Part shown: positions 41,407 through 52,348 of the stretch, one piece after another
Position numbering within the stretch: position 1 is the first letter of the stretch
How the letters are laid out: each line of letters starts with the position of its first letter
Source of the DNA: Prochlorococcus sp. AG-388-E21
GTDB taxonomy: Bacteria; Cyanobacteriota; Cyanobacteriia; PCC-6307; Cyanobiaceae
Assembly (NCBI GenBank): GCA_003279855.1
Contig: QCGO01000004.1
Location: 1 to 64,000, forward strand
Length of the DNA: 64,000 nucleotides
Direction of reading: 5' to 3'
Made by a program: the position numbers and the translations under genes
Notes under the pieces: generated by a model
Database searches by the model: none
Told to the model about the DNA's origin: nothing
What the model saw: the letters and a program-made list of their open reading frames with translations, nothing else

Positions 41407-43221
41407 TTATAAATATCCTCTTGGAGTTAAGAATATTTCATCAACCAAAGTGGTTTTAGAATTACCAATAATAATGATTGATAGCATATCTATATCATCT
41501 AAAGGTATGCTATCCAAACTAAAAAAGCTCTTGGATTGGTTTTCCCTCCCTAATTGTCTTCCTACTAAGACTGGAGTATTTCCTGGTCTATATCCTAAGC
41601 ATAGTTCTATAGCTCTTCTCAATTGCCAATTTCTCTCAATCGATTGTGGATTGAAAATGGTAATAACAAAGTCTCCCAATAAAGCGCCTGCAATTCTTTT
41701 TTCTATAGATTCCCAGGGTGTTAACTTATCGCTCAAGCTTATTGAACAGAAGTCATTCATCAAGGGAGCTCCACTAAGTGCCGCAGCCAACTGCATGCTA
41801 CTTATTCCTGGATGTACTTCAAATGAAGGCCTAAAATCTTTATGAACTTTTTGAATTAACTCTAAAAGTAGGCCAGCCATCCCATAAAAACCTGAATCGC
41901 CAGAGGATATTAGTGCCACTTTAATTCCCCCTTCAGCAAGTTTTATAGCTTTCTCACATCTCTTTTTCTCTTCAGTAAGATTGCTCTCAATCATTACTTG
42001 GTCTTTTCTTTTAAGAGGTTTAATTAGATCCAAATACATTTTGTATCCAATCCAAATAGAACATTTTGATAAAGCTTTTCTAGCATCATTTGTTAAATAG
42101 GAAATATCTCCTGGCCCACTACCAACAATATGAATCTCACCAGTTAATGGGGAATATTGATTTTTTGATTCAGAGACTGCAATAGTTACTGCGCCAACCA
42201 TACTTTTTGAAGAATCAACGCTTTTAAAAATTTTTTTTTCTTTCAATAGTTTTGAACCTTGTCCTGCAGCCAGAATGCAAGCTGCCTCAGCAACTGAAGG
42301 TGTGCCAATTTCATTGAGTACTACATTCGATGGGTTTGGGGTATTGATTGAAGAGAGCTCTTCAGATGTAAAAAATTTTATAGGTAAATTTTTTTCTTTT
42401 GAGATCTCTAAAATTGCCTTCTCATCTTTTTTTAAATCAACAGTTGCAAAACCTGCAATTGATAATGGAGATAAATTATTAGTGGCTAAAAAACTTTGTA
42501 AAGAGTCTTCAATTAATTCTTTGCTAGTATTCCTCTCACAACCTAAACCGATCCATAAAGTTGGAGGATGCCAAGTATTTTTATGATTATCGAATATAGA
42601 TATATGAAAAATTGATTTCTTCTGTTCATAATCTTTGTCTGATAATTGAGTAATAGTATTTCCTACTTCAGAAGTTTTCCATAAATTGTTCCCTGATAAT
42701 TGGCTACAAAAAATCTCTTTTTTATTAGATTGCTTGATTACTAATTTTGACCAGTCCTTTATATCTCCAGATCTTCTCCATCCCCATTGATTTCCAAATG
42801 AGTCAATATTTAAGTAATTCTGATCAATTGAATTATTAGTCTCGATTATTTCACCACCGAATAAATTACATATCTGAAATGCAATGTTTTGGATATTTGA
42901 TTGATGAGCGCCAATGATAGGGACAATTTTTGATCCTTTCTTATCAATAACAACTACTCCAGGATCTTTATCTTTGGAGGATAATAAAGGAGAAATAAGT
43001 CTAATTGATGCACCTACTGATCCTATAAAGATAATCAAATCCAATTTGTCCCATTTTTCTCGCAGAATTGATTGTGGCTTTATTGATAAAATATTATGGT
43101 CTTTCTTTAAATTTTTAAGAGATGAACTCGCGAAATAAATCTCATTGATAAATTCTGTTTTTTTTAGTCTCTTTAAAATCTCTTGTGAAGTATCTGAAAA
43201 ACCTATTGCAATTCCTTTCAA
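41407..43221 (-). CDS. cobJ: CbiG-like / precorrin-3B C17-methyltransferase (CobJ) fusion
   Basis: N-terminal cobalamin-biosynthesis CbiG-type region (LWIGLGCERNTSKELIEDSL, ASVAEAACILAAG-like); C-terminal GEIHIVGSGPGDISYLT..ALISSGDSGFYGMAGL..HPGISSMQLAAALSGAPLMNDF. Confidence 0.88.
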   Translation of the reverse strand: MKGIAIGFSDTSQEILKRLKKTEFINEIYFASSSLKNLKKDHNILSIKPQSILREKWDKLDLIIFIGSVGASIRLISPLLSSKDKDPGVVVIDKKGSKIVPIIGAHQSNIQNIAFQICNLFGGEIIETNNSIDQNYLNIDSFGNQWGWRRSGDIKDWSKLVIKQSNKKEIFCSQLSGNNLWKTSEVGNTITQLSDKDYEQKKSIFHISIFDNHKNTWHPPTLWIGLGCERNTSKELIEDSLQSFLATNNLSPLSIAGFATVDLKKDEKAILEISKEKNLPIKFFTSEELSSINTPNPSNVVLNEIGTPSVAEAACILAAGQGSKLLKEKKIFKSVDSSKSMVGAVTIAVSESKNQYSPLTGEIHIVGSGPGDISYLTNDARKALSKCSIWIGYKMYLDLIKPLKRKDQVMIESNLTEEKKRCEKAIKLAEGGIKVALISSGDSGFYGMAGLLLELIQKVHKDFRPSFEVHPGISSMQLAAALSGAPLMNDFCSISLSDKLTPWESIEKRIAGALLGDFVITIFNPQSIERNWQLRRAIELCLGYRPGNTPVLVGRQLGRENQSKSFFSLDSIPLDDIDMLSIIIIGNSKTTLVDEIFLTPRGYL

Positions 43222-43379
43222 TTTTAAAAAGTTCTTTTATATCTTCTAAAAATTATATCTTGTTGCTGTAATTAAAGAATATGGAATGAAATATAAAAAG
43301 AAATTTAAGATTTATTCGAGCTTGATGAGTAAATATACTTAGACCCTTGTTATGTTAAGGGATTTAATAGAAATATTGA

Positions 43380-43411
43380 AAAGTAACAATCAATGAAACA
43401 TTTGTTACTTT
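43380..43411. promoter_or_regulatory. 10-bp perfect inverted repeat in the psaA upstream region
   Basis: AAAGTAACAA-N12-TTGTTACTTT about 150 nt upstream of psaA. Confidence 0.6.
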
Positions 43412-43559
43412 CCTGCATGATCAAAGAATCTTTAGCCTATTATTTTTGGTAACGAAAATCTTAAGTTTTGATTCGCTCGTTCCTTAAAAGCCTACTATTA
43501 ATTAGTAGCTTTATAGGTGTGATAAATCTACTTAAGGGCCAATTATTTAGAGGTGCTAG

Positions 43560-45863
43560 ATGACCATTAGCCCACCAGAAAGTGGAGAAAAAGACAAAAA
43601 GATTTTGGAATCTCCCGTCAAGGCTGATCCCAGACCTATTGATTTTGCCAAATTAGATAAACCAGGTTTCTGGTCTAGTAAATTATCCAAAGGTCCAAAA
43701 ACCACAACTTGGATTTGGAATCTGCATGCAGATGCCCATGATTTTGATGTACACACAGGAGATGCTGAAGAAGCTACAAGAAAAATATTCTCAGCTCATT
43801 TCGGACATCTTGCGGTTATTTTTATATGGATGAGTGCTGCATTTTTCCATGGAGCAAGATTTTCAAATTATTCAGGATGGTTAGCTGATCCTACCCATGT
43901 AAAACCTGGAGCTCAACAAGTTTGGGCAATAGTTGGGCAAGAGATGCTTAATGGTGATTTGGGTGCTAACTATAACGGTATTCAAATAAGTTCTGGAATA
44001 TTCCATATGTGGCGAGCTTGGGGTATTACAAATGAAAGTGAATTGATGGCATTAGCTATTGGGGCAGTAGTAATGGCTGCACTAATGCTTCATGCAGGTA
44101 TCTTTCACTATCATAAAGCTGCTCCAAAAATGGAATGGTTCCAAGATGTTGAGTCAATGATGAATCATCATCTCGCGGGTCTCTTAGGACTTGGTTCTTT
44201 AGCTTGGGCGGGTCATATTATTCATATCGGTGCTCCTACAGCAGCTCTTTTAGATGCTATTGATGCTGGTAGCCCACTACTTATTAATGGTAAAGAGATA
44301 GCGACAATTGCTGACATGCCAATGCCTCATCAATTGTGTGATCCTCAAATCGTTGGTCAAATATTTCCAGGACTTGCAAGCGGTACAGGTAATTTCTTTA
44401 GTTTAAACTGGTTTGCTTTTTCAGATTTCTTAACTTTCAAAGGAGGACTTAATCCAGTAACAGGAAGTTTATGGATGACTGATATTGCACACCATCATGT
44501 TGCAATTGCTGTTTTATTTATAATTGCTGGTCATATGTATAGGACTAACTATGGAATTGGTCATAGTATGAAAGAAATATTAGATTCACAACAAGGAGAT
44601 CCTATTCTTTTCCCAGCACCTAAGGGGCACCAAGGTCTTTTTGACTTTATGGCTGAAAGTAGACACGCACAGCTTTCTGTCAACTTAGCAATGCTCGGTT
44701 CTCTTAGTATCTTGATCTCTCATCATATGTATGCGATGCCTCCCTATCCATATATTGCGACTGATTACATGACTGTGCTTGGTTTATTTACTCATCATAT
44801 GTGGATAGGTGGATTATTTATAGTTGGGGCTGGTGCTCATGCAGGCATAGCGATGGTAAGAGATTACGATCCAGCAAAACATATAGATAATGTTTTAGAC
44901 AGGATTTTAAAAGCTAGAGATGCGTTAATAAGTCACCTTAATTGGGTTTGTATGTGGTTAGGCTTCCATAGTTTTGGACTCTATATTCATAACGACACAA
45001 TGAGAGCTTTAGGAAGACCTCAAGATATGTTTAGTGATTCTGCAATTCAGCTTCAACCAATATTTGCTCAATGGGTTCAAAGCATTCAAGCTTCCGCGGT
45101 TGGTACTTCAATATTGGCAGGTACAGCAGAAGCCTTACCTCATAAAGCTATAAGTGAAGTATTTAACGGAAGTTTAGTTGAAGTAGGTGGCAAGGTTGCG
45201 ATTGCCCCAATTCCTTTGGGAACAGCTGATTTGATGATTCACCACATACACGCATTCCAAATACATGTAACAGTTTTGATTCTTCTTAAAGGTGTCCTTT
45301 ATGCTAGAAGCTCAAGATTAATCCCTGATAAAGCATCACTAGGATTTAGATTCCCATGTGATGGCCCTGGTAGAGGAGGTACATGTCAAGTTTCCTCTTG
45401 GGACCATGTTTTCTTAGCACTTTTCTGGATGTATAACTGTCTATCAATTGTTATTTTCCATTTTTCTTGGAAAATGCAAAGTGATGTTTGGGGGCTAACA
45501 GGAGGGAATTTTGCACAAAGTGCAATCACTATAAACGGATGGTTACGAGACTTTTTATGGGCTCAGGCAGCACAAGTATTGACAAGTTATGGTCAAGCAA
45601 TAAGTATGTATGGCTTAATGTTCTTAGGTGCTCACTTTATTTGGGCATTTAGCTTAATGTTCCTTTTCAGTGGAAGAGGTTACTGGCAAGAGCTATTTGA
45701 ATCAATTGTTTGGGCACATAATAAATTGAAGGTTGCTCCAACAATTCAGCCAAGAGCACTATCAATTACTCAAGGTCGTGCAGTTGGTGTAACTCACTTC
45801 TTAGTGGGCGGCATAGCTACTACTTGGGCATTCTTCCATGCTCGCCTTTTCGGGATTGGCTAA
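43560..45863 (+). CDS. psaA: Photosystem I P700 apoprotein A1
   Basis: 767 aa; [29 protein letters not shown] and many conserved TM/His motifs. Confidence 0.99.
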   Translation: MTISPPESGEKDKKILESPVKADPRPIDFAKLDKPGFWSSKLSKGPKTTTWIWNLHADAHDFDVHTGDAEEATRKIFSAHFGHLAVIFIWMSAAFFHGARFSNYSGWLADPTHVKPGAQQVWAIVGQEMLNGDLGANYNGIQISSGIFHMWRAWGITNESELMALAIGAVVMAALMLHAGIFHYHKAAPKMEWFQDVESMMNHHLAGLLGLGSLAWAGHIIHIGAPTAALLDAIDAGSPLLINGKEIATIADMPMPHQLCDPQIVGQIFPGLASGTGNFFSLNWFAFSDFLTFKGGLNPVTGSLWMTDIAHHHVAIAVLFIIAGHMYRTNYGIGHSMKEILDSQQGDPILFPAPKGHQGLFDFMAESRHAQLSVNLAMLGSLSILISHHMYAMPPYPYIATDYMTVLGLFTHHMWIGGLFIVGAGAHAGIAMVRDYDPAKHIDNVLDRILKARDALISHLNWVCMWLGFHSFGLYIHNDTMRALGRPQDMFSDSAIQLQPIFAQWVQSIQASAVGTSILAGTAEALPHKAISEVFNGSLVEVGGKVAIAPIPLGTADLMIHHIHAFQIHVTVLILLKGVLYARSSRLIPDKASLGFRFPCDGPGRGGTCQVSSWDHVFLALFWMYNCLSIVIFHFSWKMQSDVWGLTGGNFAQSAITINGWLRDFLWAQAAQVLTSYGQAISMYGLMFLGAHFIWAFSLMFLFSGRGYWQELFESIVWAHNKLKVAPTIQPRALSITQGRAVGVTHFLVGGIATTWAFFHARLFGIG

Positions 45864-45891
45864 ATAACCTGAACTTCACCTTTTTAATTCA

Positions 45892-48120
45892 ATGGCAACA
45901 AAATTTCCAGCATTTAACCAGGGTCTAGCTCAGGACCCAACAACCCGCCGAATATGGTACGGCATAGCTACCGCTCATGATTTTGAGAGTCATGATGGGA
46001 TGACCGAAGAAAAACTTTATCAGAAGTTATTTTCTACACATTTCGGACATTTAGCAATAATTGCCCTTTGGGTAGCCGGTAATCTTTTTCATATTGCTTG
46101 GCAAGGTAATTTTGAGCAATTTGTACTTGATCCTACTCATGTTCGTCCAATAGCTCATGCTATTTGGGATCCTCATTTTGGATCAGGTATTACGGAAGCA
46201 ATGACACAGGCAGGAGCTAGTGGACCTGTAAATATAGCTTATTCAGGCTTGTACCATTGGTGGTACACAATTGGAATGAGAACCAATGAGCAACTGTTCC
46301 AGGCCTCAATCTTTATGAGTATTTTGGCTTGTTGGACTTTATTTGCAGGATGGTTACATTTACAGCCAAAATTCAGACCATCACTTGCATGGTTTAAAAA
46401 TAATGAATCTAGATTAAATCATCATCTTGCTGTTTTATTTGGATTTAGTAGTATTGCCTGGACAGGACATTTAGTTCACGTTGCAATTCCTGAGTCTAGA
46501 GGTATTCATGTAGGTTGGGATAATTGGTTGACAGTTCTGCCTCACCCCGCAGGTTTAGCTCCTTTCTTTACACTTAACTGGGGAGCATATGCTCAGAACC
46601 CAGATACATTAGAGCAAGTATTTGGGACAACAGAGGGTGCTGGTACAGCGATATTTACTTTTTTAGGGGGACTACATCCTCAAAGTGAAGCATTATGGTT
46701 AACTGACATAGCTCATCATCATATTGCAATAGGTACTGTATTTATAATTGCCGGACATATGTATAGAAATACATTCGGTATTGGACATAGTTTAAAAGAA
46801 ATTACAGAAGCACATAATACAAGACATCCACTTGATCCTCATAAAGGAAGTTTTGGAATTAATCATGATGGTATTTATGAAACTGTTACTAATTCACTAC
46901 ACTTTCAACTAGGTTTAGCGTTGGCGGCTCTTGGTGTAGCCACTTCATTAGTAGCACAACATATGGGAGCTCTTCCTTCGTATGCTTTCATTGCGAGAGA
47001 TTATACGACACAGTCAGCTTTATATACCCATCATCAGTACATAGCCATGTTTTTAATGGTTGGTGCTTTTGCTCATGGAGCAATATTCTTTGTTAGAGAT
47101 TACGATCCTGAACTTAATAAAGATAATGTATTGGCTCGAGTATTAGGTACAAAAGAAGCGCTTATCAGTCATTTAAGCTGGGTGACTATGATCCTAGGTT
47201 TTCATACATTAGGCATATATGTCCATAACGATGTTGTCGTAGCTTTTGGAAATCCTGAAAAACAAATTTTGATCGAACCTGTATTTGCTCAGTTTGTTCA
47301 GGCTGCTCAAGGAAAGATGATGTATGGATTTAACGCACTGCTTTCGGATCCTAGTAGTGCAGCTAGTGTTGCCGCCAACTCTTTGCCAGGAAATCATTAC
47401 TGGATGGATTTAATTAATAGACAAGATGCATTAAGTGCTTTTTTACCAATTGGACCAGCCGATTTCTTAGTTCATCATGCTATAGCTCTTGGACTTCATA
47501 CAACTGCACTTATCCTTATTAAAGGAGCTTTAGATGCTAGAGGAACAAAATTAATTCCTGATAAAAAAGATTTGGGTTATGCATTTCCTTGTGATGGACC
47601 TGGTCGTGGGGGTACATGCGATAGCTCATCATGGGATGCTATGTATCTTGCAATGTTCTGGGCTTTGAACTTAATAGCATGGGTAACTTTCTACTGGCAT
47701 TGGAAACATTTAGCCATATGGCAAGGTAATGTAGCTCAATTTAACGAGTCTGGGACTTATTTAATGGGTTGGTTTAGGGATTATCTATGGTTAAACTCTG
47801 CTCAGCTAATTAATGGGTACAATCCTTTCGGTGTGAATTCACTTTCTGTCTGGGCTTGGATGTTCTTGTTCGGCCACCTAGTATGGGCTACTGGATTCAT
47901 GTTCTTGATTTCATGGCGTGGTTACTGGCAAGAATTAATTGAGACTTTAGTTTGGGCACACCAGCGTACCCCAATTGCTAACCTTGTAGGCTGGAGAGAT
48001 AAGCCGGTTGCACTTTCAATTGTTCAAGCAAGACTAGTTGGATTAGCCCATTTCACAATTGGAAACATCCTTACTTTCGGAGCATTTGTAATAGCATCTA
48101 CTTCAGGTAAGTTTGGATAA
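45892..48120 (+). CDS. psaB: Photosystem I P700 apoprotein A2
   Basis: 742 aa; [29 protein letters not shown]. Confidence 0.99.
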   Translation: MATKFPAFNQGLAQDPTTRRIWYGIATAHDFESHDGMTEEKLYQKLFSTHFGHLAIIALWVAGNLFHIAWQGNFEQFVLDPTHVRPIAHAIWDPHFGSGITEAMTQAGASGPVNIAYSGLYHWWYTIGMRTNEQLFQASIFMSILACWTLFAGWLHLQPKFRPSLAWFKNNESRLNHHLAVLFGFSSIAWTGHLVHVAIPESRGIHVGWDNWLTVLPHPAGLAPFFTLNWGAYAQNPDTLEQVFGTTEGAGTAIFTFLGGLHPQSEALWLTDIAHHHIAIGTVFIIAGHMYRNTFGIGHSLKEITEAHNTRHPLDPHKGSFGINHDGIYETVTNSLHFQLGLALAALGVATSLVAQHMGALPSYAFIARDYTTQSALYTHHQYIAMFLMVGAFAHGAIFFVRDYDPELNKDNVLARVLGTKEALISHLSWVTMILGFHTLGIYVHNDVVVAFGNPEKQILIEPVFAQFVQAAQGKMMYGFNALLSDPSSAASVAANSLPGNHYWMDLINRQDALSAFLPIGPADFLVHHAIALGLHTTALILIKGALDARGTKLIPDKKDLGYAFPCDGPGRGGTCDSSSWDAMYLAMFWALNLIAWVTFYWHWKHLAIWQGNVAQFNESGTYLMGWFRDYLWLNSAQLINGYNPFGVNSLSVWAWMFLFGHLVWATGFMFLISWRGYWQELIETLVWAHQRTPIANLVGWRDKPVALSIVQARLVGLAHFTIGNILTFGAFVIASTSGKFG

Positions 48121-48139
48121 ATTTTTATCAAATAATTTA

Positions 48140-48168
48140 AATCACCACATTTGTGGTGATTTTTTTTG
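48140..48168 (+). terminator. Rho-independent terminator after psaB
   Basis: AATCACCACA-TT-TGTGGTGATT followed by a T run. Confidence 0.92.
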
Positions 48169-48225
48169 TTTATTTTTATTGTTCTAGTTTAAGTTAAAAT
48201 TATAAGATTATTAATCGTCAATCAA

Positions 48226-49188
48226 ATGACCAATATTACTCAGTTGATTTCTATTATTATTCCTGTTTTTAATGAAGGTGAGAGTATTGGTTACTTATTA
48301 GATGAAGTTTTGAATGTCATGCAAAATAATAAATTAAATTGTGAGTTAATAGTAGTTAATGACGGCTCGAATGATAATACTTCAACAGTATTGGATGAAT
48401 TAACTAAAAAAATTAAGGAATTATCAGTTATTTCACTTCGAAAAAATTACGGACAAACTGCCGCAATGGCTGCAGGGTTTGATAATTCTAAGGGAGCAAT
48501 TGTTATTACATTAGATGGTGACTTACAAAATGATCCTAATGATATTCCAAAATTAATTTCACATATAAATGAAGGTTATGATTTAATTTGTGGATGGAGA
48601 TATGAACGAAAAGATAAATTAATTAGTAGGCGCATACCATCAAAAATGGCTAATAAATTGATAGCTAATATTACTGGCCTTAAGTTGCATGATTATGGAT
48701 GTTCATTAAAGGCTTTTAAAAAAGAGATTGTAGATGACATTAAACTATATGGAGAACTTCATAGGTTTTTACCAGTTTTAGCGAATATAGAGGGTGCTAA
48801 AATTAAGGAAATCAAAGTTAATCATCGAAGTCGCAAATACGGTTCTAGTAAATATGGGATTGACAGAACTTTTAGGGTTTTAATGGATTTATTTACTGTT
48901 TGGTTTATGACTAAATTTTTAACAAGACCTATGTATGCATTTGGTTTCTTTGGGATTGTGAGTATTTTAATAAGTTTTGGAATGACATCTTACTTATTTA
49001 TTATCAAACTTCTAGGAAATGATATTGGCAATCGGCCGATGTTAATGTTTGCTTTGTTATTGGGAATTGCTGGAGTTCAATTATTTAGTTTTGGATTATT
49101 GGGTGAACTATTAATTAGAACTTATCACGAGAGTCAAAATAGGCCAATTTATAGGATTAGAAAAATTCAAAGTACTTCTAATGACTAA
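48226..49188 (+). CDS. Family 2 glycosyltransferase (GtrB/DPM1-like) with two C-terminal TM helices
   Basis: SIIIPVFNEGESIGYLLDEV; GAIVITLDGDLQNDPNDIPKLI; two C-terminal hydrophobic segments. Confidence 0.9.
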   Translation: MTNITQLISIIIPVFNEGESIGYLLDEVLNVMQNNKLNCELIVVNDGSNDNTSTVLDELTKKIKELSVISLRKNYGQTAAMAAGFDNSKGAIVITLDGDLQNDPNDIPKLISHINEGYDLICGWRYERKDKLISRRIPSKMANKLIANITGLKLHDYGCSLKAFKKEIVDDIKLYGELHRFLPVLANIEGAKIKEIKVNHRSRKYGSSKYGIDRTFRVLMDLFTVWFMTKFLTRPMYAFGFFGIVSILISFGMTSYLFIIKLLGNDIGNRPMLMFALLLGIAGVQLFSFGLLGELLIRTYHESQNRPIYRIRKIQSTSND

Positions 49189-49192
49189 ATCT

Positions 49193-49582
49193 TTACTTAA
49201 ACTTTCTAATAAGTTCAGCAGAACGTTCAACTATCTGTAGATTCATATCTTTTAAACCACGTTTGAGTATTGGTAATGTAGATTTATCTGCTAATTCTTC
49301 TGCAATCTTTAAAGATTGTAATTTATCTGCTGTACTCCCTTTTGATAGTTTTAACATTTTTTCTCTAAGAGTTCTTTTATAAAACTCTGAGTACTTATTA
49401 GAGCAATTTTGATAATGATTATGTTTTGTTAATGAAGGCTTAATTATATGATTTTTATTATGTATTTCTTGTCTTAGATATAATTTCTTTTTATTCAAAG
49501 CATTGGATATATATTTTCTCTTGAAAATTACTATAAAAATTAGTATTAAAATAATGAGAACTATTGCGAGAAAATTCAGCAT
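49193..49582 (-). CDS. Hypothetical membrane-anchored protein with HEAT-like C-terminus
   Basis: N-terminal TM; LQSLKIAEELADKSTLPILKRGLKDMNLQIVERSAELIRKF. Confidence 0.6.
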   Translation of the reverse strand: MLNFLAIVLIILILIFIVIFKRKYISNALNKKKLYLRQEIHNKNHIIKPSLTKHNHYQNCSNKYSEFYKRTLREKMLKLSKGSTADKLQSLKIAEELADKSTLPILKRGLKDMNLQIVERSAELIRKFK

Positions 49583-49674
49583 ATAAAAAGTTAATAATTT
49601 TTATATCATCCAGTAATAAAATTAACACTATTTCTCCTTTAAATATTAGAGTGTTTCAAGAAGTTTAAAGAATT

Positions 49675-49788
49675 ATGCCATCTGATTTAGCAAATCTCCT
49701 TCCTCCGATCTTTGTTCCATTAATTGGGATAGCTATGCCTGCAGTATTTATCGTACTGATAGGAAGATTAATTACTGCAACTGATTAA
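49675..49788 (+). CDS. psaI: Photosystem I subunit VIII (not in ORF track, 37 aa)
   Basis: MPSDLANLLPPIFVPLIGIAMPAVFIVLIGRLITATD*, immediately upstream of psaL. Confidence 0.93.
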   Translation: MPSDLANLLPPIFVPLIGIAMPAVFIVLIGRLITATD

Positions 49789-49815
49789 ATTAACTCAAAA
49801 TAACTATCAAAAAAA

Positions 49816-50415
49816 ATGAGCGACTTTCAAAAATCATTCTCAGAATCAACAAATTCTATTAAATTTGATGATAAATATATAGATAACTCTGTCCAGCCTG
49901 ATGACATTGGTGTGGCAAACCAATGGGCTGTTAAGACTGTTTCTGATCCATGTGTTGGAAATTTAGCCACGCCAGTCAATAGTGGTTATTTCACAAAAGC
50001 TTTTATTAATAACTTACCTTTTTATAGGGAAGGGATTTCTCCAAACTTTAGAGGTTTAGAGACAGGCGCAGCATTTGGTTATCTGCTATATGGACCATTT
50101 ACAATGACAGGTCCACTAAGAAATTCTGAGTTTGCAATAACTGCAGGACTTCTGGCAGCTATTGGAGCGGTTCACATAATGACAGCACTTTTAGTTCTTT
50201 ATAATGCACCAGGAAAGGCACCTAATGTTCAGCCTCCAGATGCTACCGTATATAATCCTCCCGCAGACTTGTTTACTAGAACAGGTTGGGCTGATTTTAC
50301 AAGTGGATTTTGGTTAGGTGGTTGCGGTGGAGCCGTATTTGCATGGCTTCTTGTGGGTACTCTTCATTTAGATACCATAATGCCAATTATTAAAAATATT
50401 TGGACTGCAGGTTAA
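49816..50415 (+). CDS. psaL: Photosystem I subunit XI
   Basis: [48 protein letters not shown]. Confidence 0.98.
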   Translation: MSDFQKSFSESTNSIKFDDKYIDNSVQPDDIGVANQWAVKTVSDPCVGNLATPVNSGYFTKAFINNLPFYREGISPNFRGLETGAAFGYLLYGPFTMTGPLRNSEFAITAGLLAAIGAVHIMTALLVLYNAPGKAPNVQPPDATVYNPPADLFTRTGWADFTSGFWLGGCGGAVFAWLLVGTLHLDTIMPIIKNIWTAG

Positions 50416-50456
50416 CTTCAGATCCAAAAAATTAAAAATAAAAATTCTATAAAAAA

Positions 50457-51212
50457 TTATCTAATAGCTTTATTCCATCTGTATGATCTAGTAATCCTTC
50501 CTGCTGAAATAAGTTTTGATTGATAATGTAGAGAAATTTGATCATTAGTTACTTTTAAGGTGTCTATTCCTATGCCATTTCTTCCGTAATCTTTACCTGA
50601 ACTATGGTAATAAAATCCCTCTCCTTTATAAATACCAACATGATCACATTTATTTTTGTTTCCAAAAAATAAAATATCTCCTTTTTTAAGTGATTTATTG
50701 GTTTCTTTGAAATTGAAAAGATGCCTACAAAAACTTTTAATTTGATAAGAATCTCTTGGTATATAAATTCCATGATTTAAAAAAGCCGTTTGAATTAAGC
50801 CAGAACAGTCAAAATTAGGACCCAAAGTACCACCCCAAAGATATATATTTTTTACCTTAGATCGATCTTGGATCCAATTAAGAATCAATGGAATTTTTGC
50901 TTGTATTAACTTTTGATCAGATTCAACAAAACTATTTTTAATATCAAATCTCTCAATAAATAATTTATCTAAATCAATCCAGCATATATAACCATCTTCA
51001 TAAAATTGAACTAATATCCTCGATAATTTATTTTTACTTTGATAAAGACTTGGATAAATAAGTCTAAAAATTCTATTTCTGACTATTTCCGTCACTAAAT
51101 TATTTTCAGTTTCATTTTGATATCCAGAAATATTAATTTTTACTTTCCACCAAATAGTGTTTGAAAAATTAGTTTGCTTAAATAGTGAGATAGGGTCTAT
51201 ATATTCTTTCAT
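50457..51212 (-). CDS. NlpC/P60 family cell-wall hydrolase
   Basis: GGTLGPNFDCSGLIQTAFLNHGIYIPRDSYQ..LKKGDILFFGNKNKCDHVGIYKGEGFYYHSSG (Cys/His motifs). Confidence 0.88.
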   Translation of the reverse strand: MKEYIDPISLFKQTNFSNTIWWKVKINISGYQNETENNLVTEIVRNRIFRLIYPSLYQSKNKLSRILVQFYEDGYICWIDLDKLFIERFDIKNSFVESDQKLIQAKIPLILNWIQDRSKVKNIYLWGGTLGPNFDCSGLIQTAFLNHGIYIPRDSYQIKSFCRHLFNFKETNKSLKKGDILFFGNKNKCDHVGIYKGEGFYYHSSGKDYGRNGIGIDTLKVTNDQISLHYQSKLISAGRITRSYRWNKAIR

Positions 51213-51215
51213 AAA

Positions 51216-52115
51216 ATGTCTTTTTATTATTTACAAGAAGAAATGGGTTTAGCCTTAAATGATATCTTAGAGAGAGTTTGCTCTAACAATATAGAAAATT
51301 TAAGGAATGATATCGCAATAACTTGGATTAATTATAAAAGTGAAAGTAATCATATAAATAAAGGCTGTGGATTTGGAATCAATAATAGAAAACTCATTTA
51401 TCCTGCAAGCATCGTAAAGCTAATTTATGGCCTTGCTGCATACTCATGGATTGATACAAAAAAAATATTATTAACCCAAGAAATAAGTGATGCAGTCAAT
51501 AAAATGCTTTTTTACTCAAGTAATGATGCAACAAGCTTTTTAATCGATATTATCACTGGGACTACAAGCGGTCCATGTATAGAAGGTGATCCTTGGGAGA
51601 ATTGGAAATATCAAAGATCAATAATCAATGATTGGTTAAAAGAGCTTAATTGGAATGAATTAAATGAAATAAATTGCTGCCAAAAAACTTGGGATGATGG
51701 ACCATTTGGTCGAGAAAAAGAATTTTACGGAACTGAAAACAGCAATAGAAATATGATGACAACTGATGCTACTGCTAGGATTCTGGAGGAAATAATGATA
51801 AAGCTTGATTATCAAAAAGATAATTTAAATCTAAGAAGTTTTTTAAAAAGAAATTTAAATAAGGATGTTCTTAATAATGATCCTCTTAATCAAGTAGATG
51901 GTTTTTTAGGAGAGGGATTACCGGAGAATATTAATTTATGGAGTAAAGCTGGTCTCATGTCTCAAGCTAGACATGATGCTGCCTGGTGGGTTAATAACGA
52001 ATCAGTACAGACTTTATTAGTTGTTTTTGGTAATGGAGAAAAATACTTCAAAAATGAGACCTTATTTCCCGAAATAGCCAAGGCTGTGTACAAATATAAT
52101 AATAATTTTGTTTGA
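51216..52115 (+). CDS. Class A beta-lactamase-fold serine hydrolase
   Basis: SxxK (PASIVKLIYG), SxN (YSSNDATSFLI), KxG-like (WSKAGLMSQARHDAAW). Confidence 0.8.
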   Translation: MSFYYLQEEMGLALNDILERVCSNNIENLRNDIAITWINYKSESNHINKGCGFGINNRKLIYPASIVKLIYGLAAYSWIDTKKILLTQEISDAVNKMLFYSSNDATSFLIDIITGTTSGPCIEGDPWENWKYQRSIINDWLKELNWNELNEINCCQKTWDDGPFGREKEFYGTENSNRNMMTTDATARILEEIMIKLDYQKDNLNLRSFLKRNLNKDVLNNDPLNQVDGFLGEGLPENINLWSKAGLMSQARHDAAWWVNNESVQTLLVVFGNGEKYFKNETLFPEIAKAVYKYNNNFV

Positions 52116-52117
52116 TA

Positions 52118-52348
52118 TTAATTTAAATCATCTAAGAAATCTCTATCTAATTTATTTGTATAGGCTTCATAAGGTAACATCATAACCTCATCAAAATCGA
52201 AGTGATTAAGAATCCATTCCTTATATTCAGCTATTAAGCTATTTCTATCTTTATTATCTAATTCATGAATGCGTAATGCAGTATCTTTAAGGTTTTCTTT
52301 AATCAGGTTTTCAAGTTCTTTTTTATTCATGTTAGCTAGCTTCTCCAT
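52118..52348 (-). CDS. Hypothetical protein overlapping the recombinase-like gene
   Basis: MEKLANMNKKELENLIKENLKDTALRIHELDNKDRN...; overlaps the upstream gene by 17 bp, suggesting translational coupling. Confidence 0.55.
   Translation of the reverse strand: MEKLANMNKKELENLIKENLKDTALRIHELDNKDRNSLIAEYKEWILNHFDFDEVMMLPYEAYTNKLDRDFLDDLN

Noticed and set aside
41450-42586. Plus-strand ORFs (131 aa and 103 aa) inside cbiG-cobJ
   Set aside because: Antisense to a conserved CDS, with no recognisable motifs and no independent promoter evidence.
48140-48168. Inverted repeat after psaB as a novel regulatory element
   Set aside because: Perfect stem plus T run is a standard Rho-independent terminator.
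49193-49582. HEAT-like hypothetical as a phycobilin lyase
   Set aside because: Too short, with only one or two HEAT-like helical pairs and no lyase-specific motifs.
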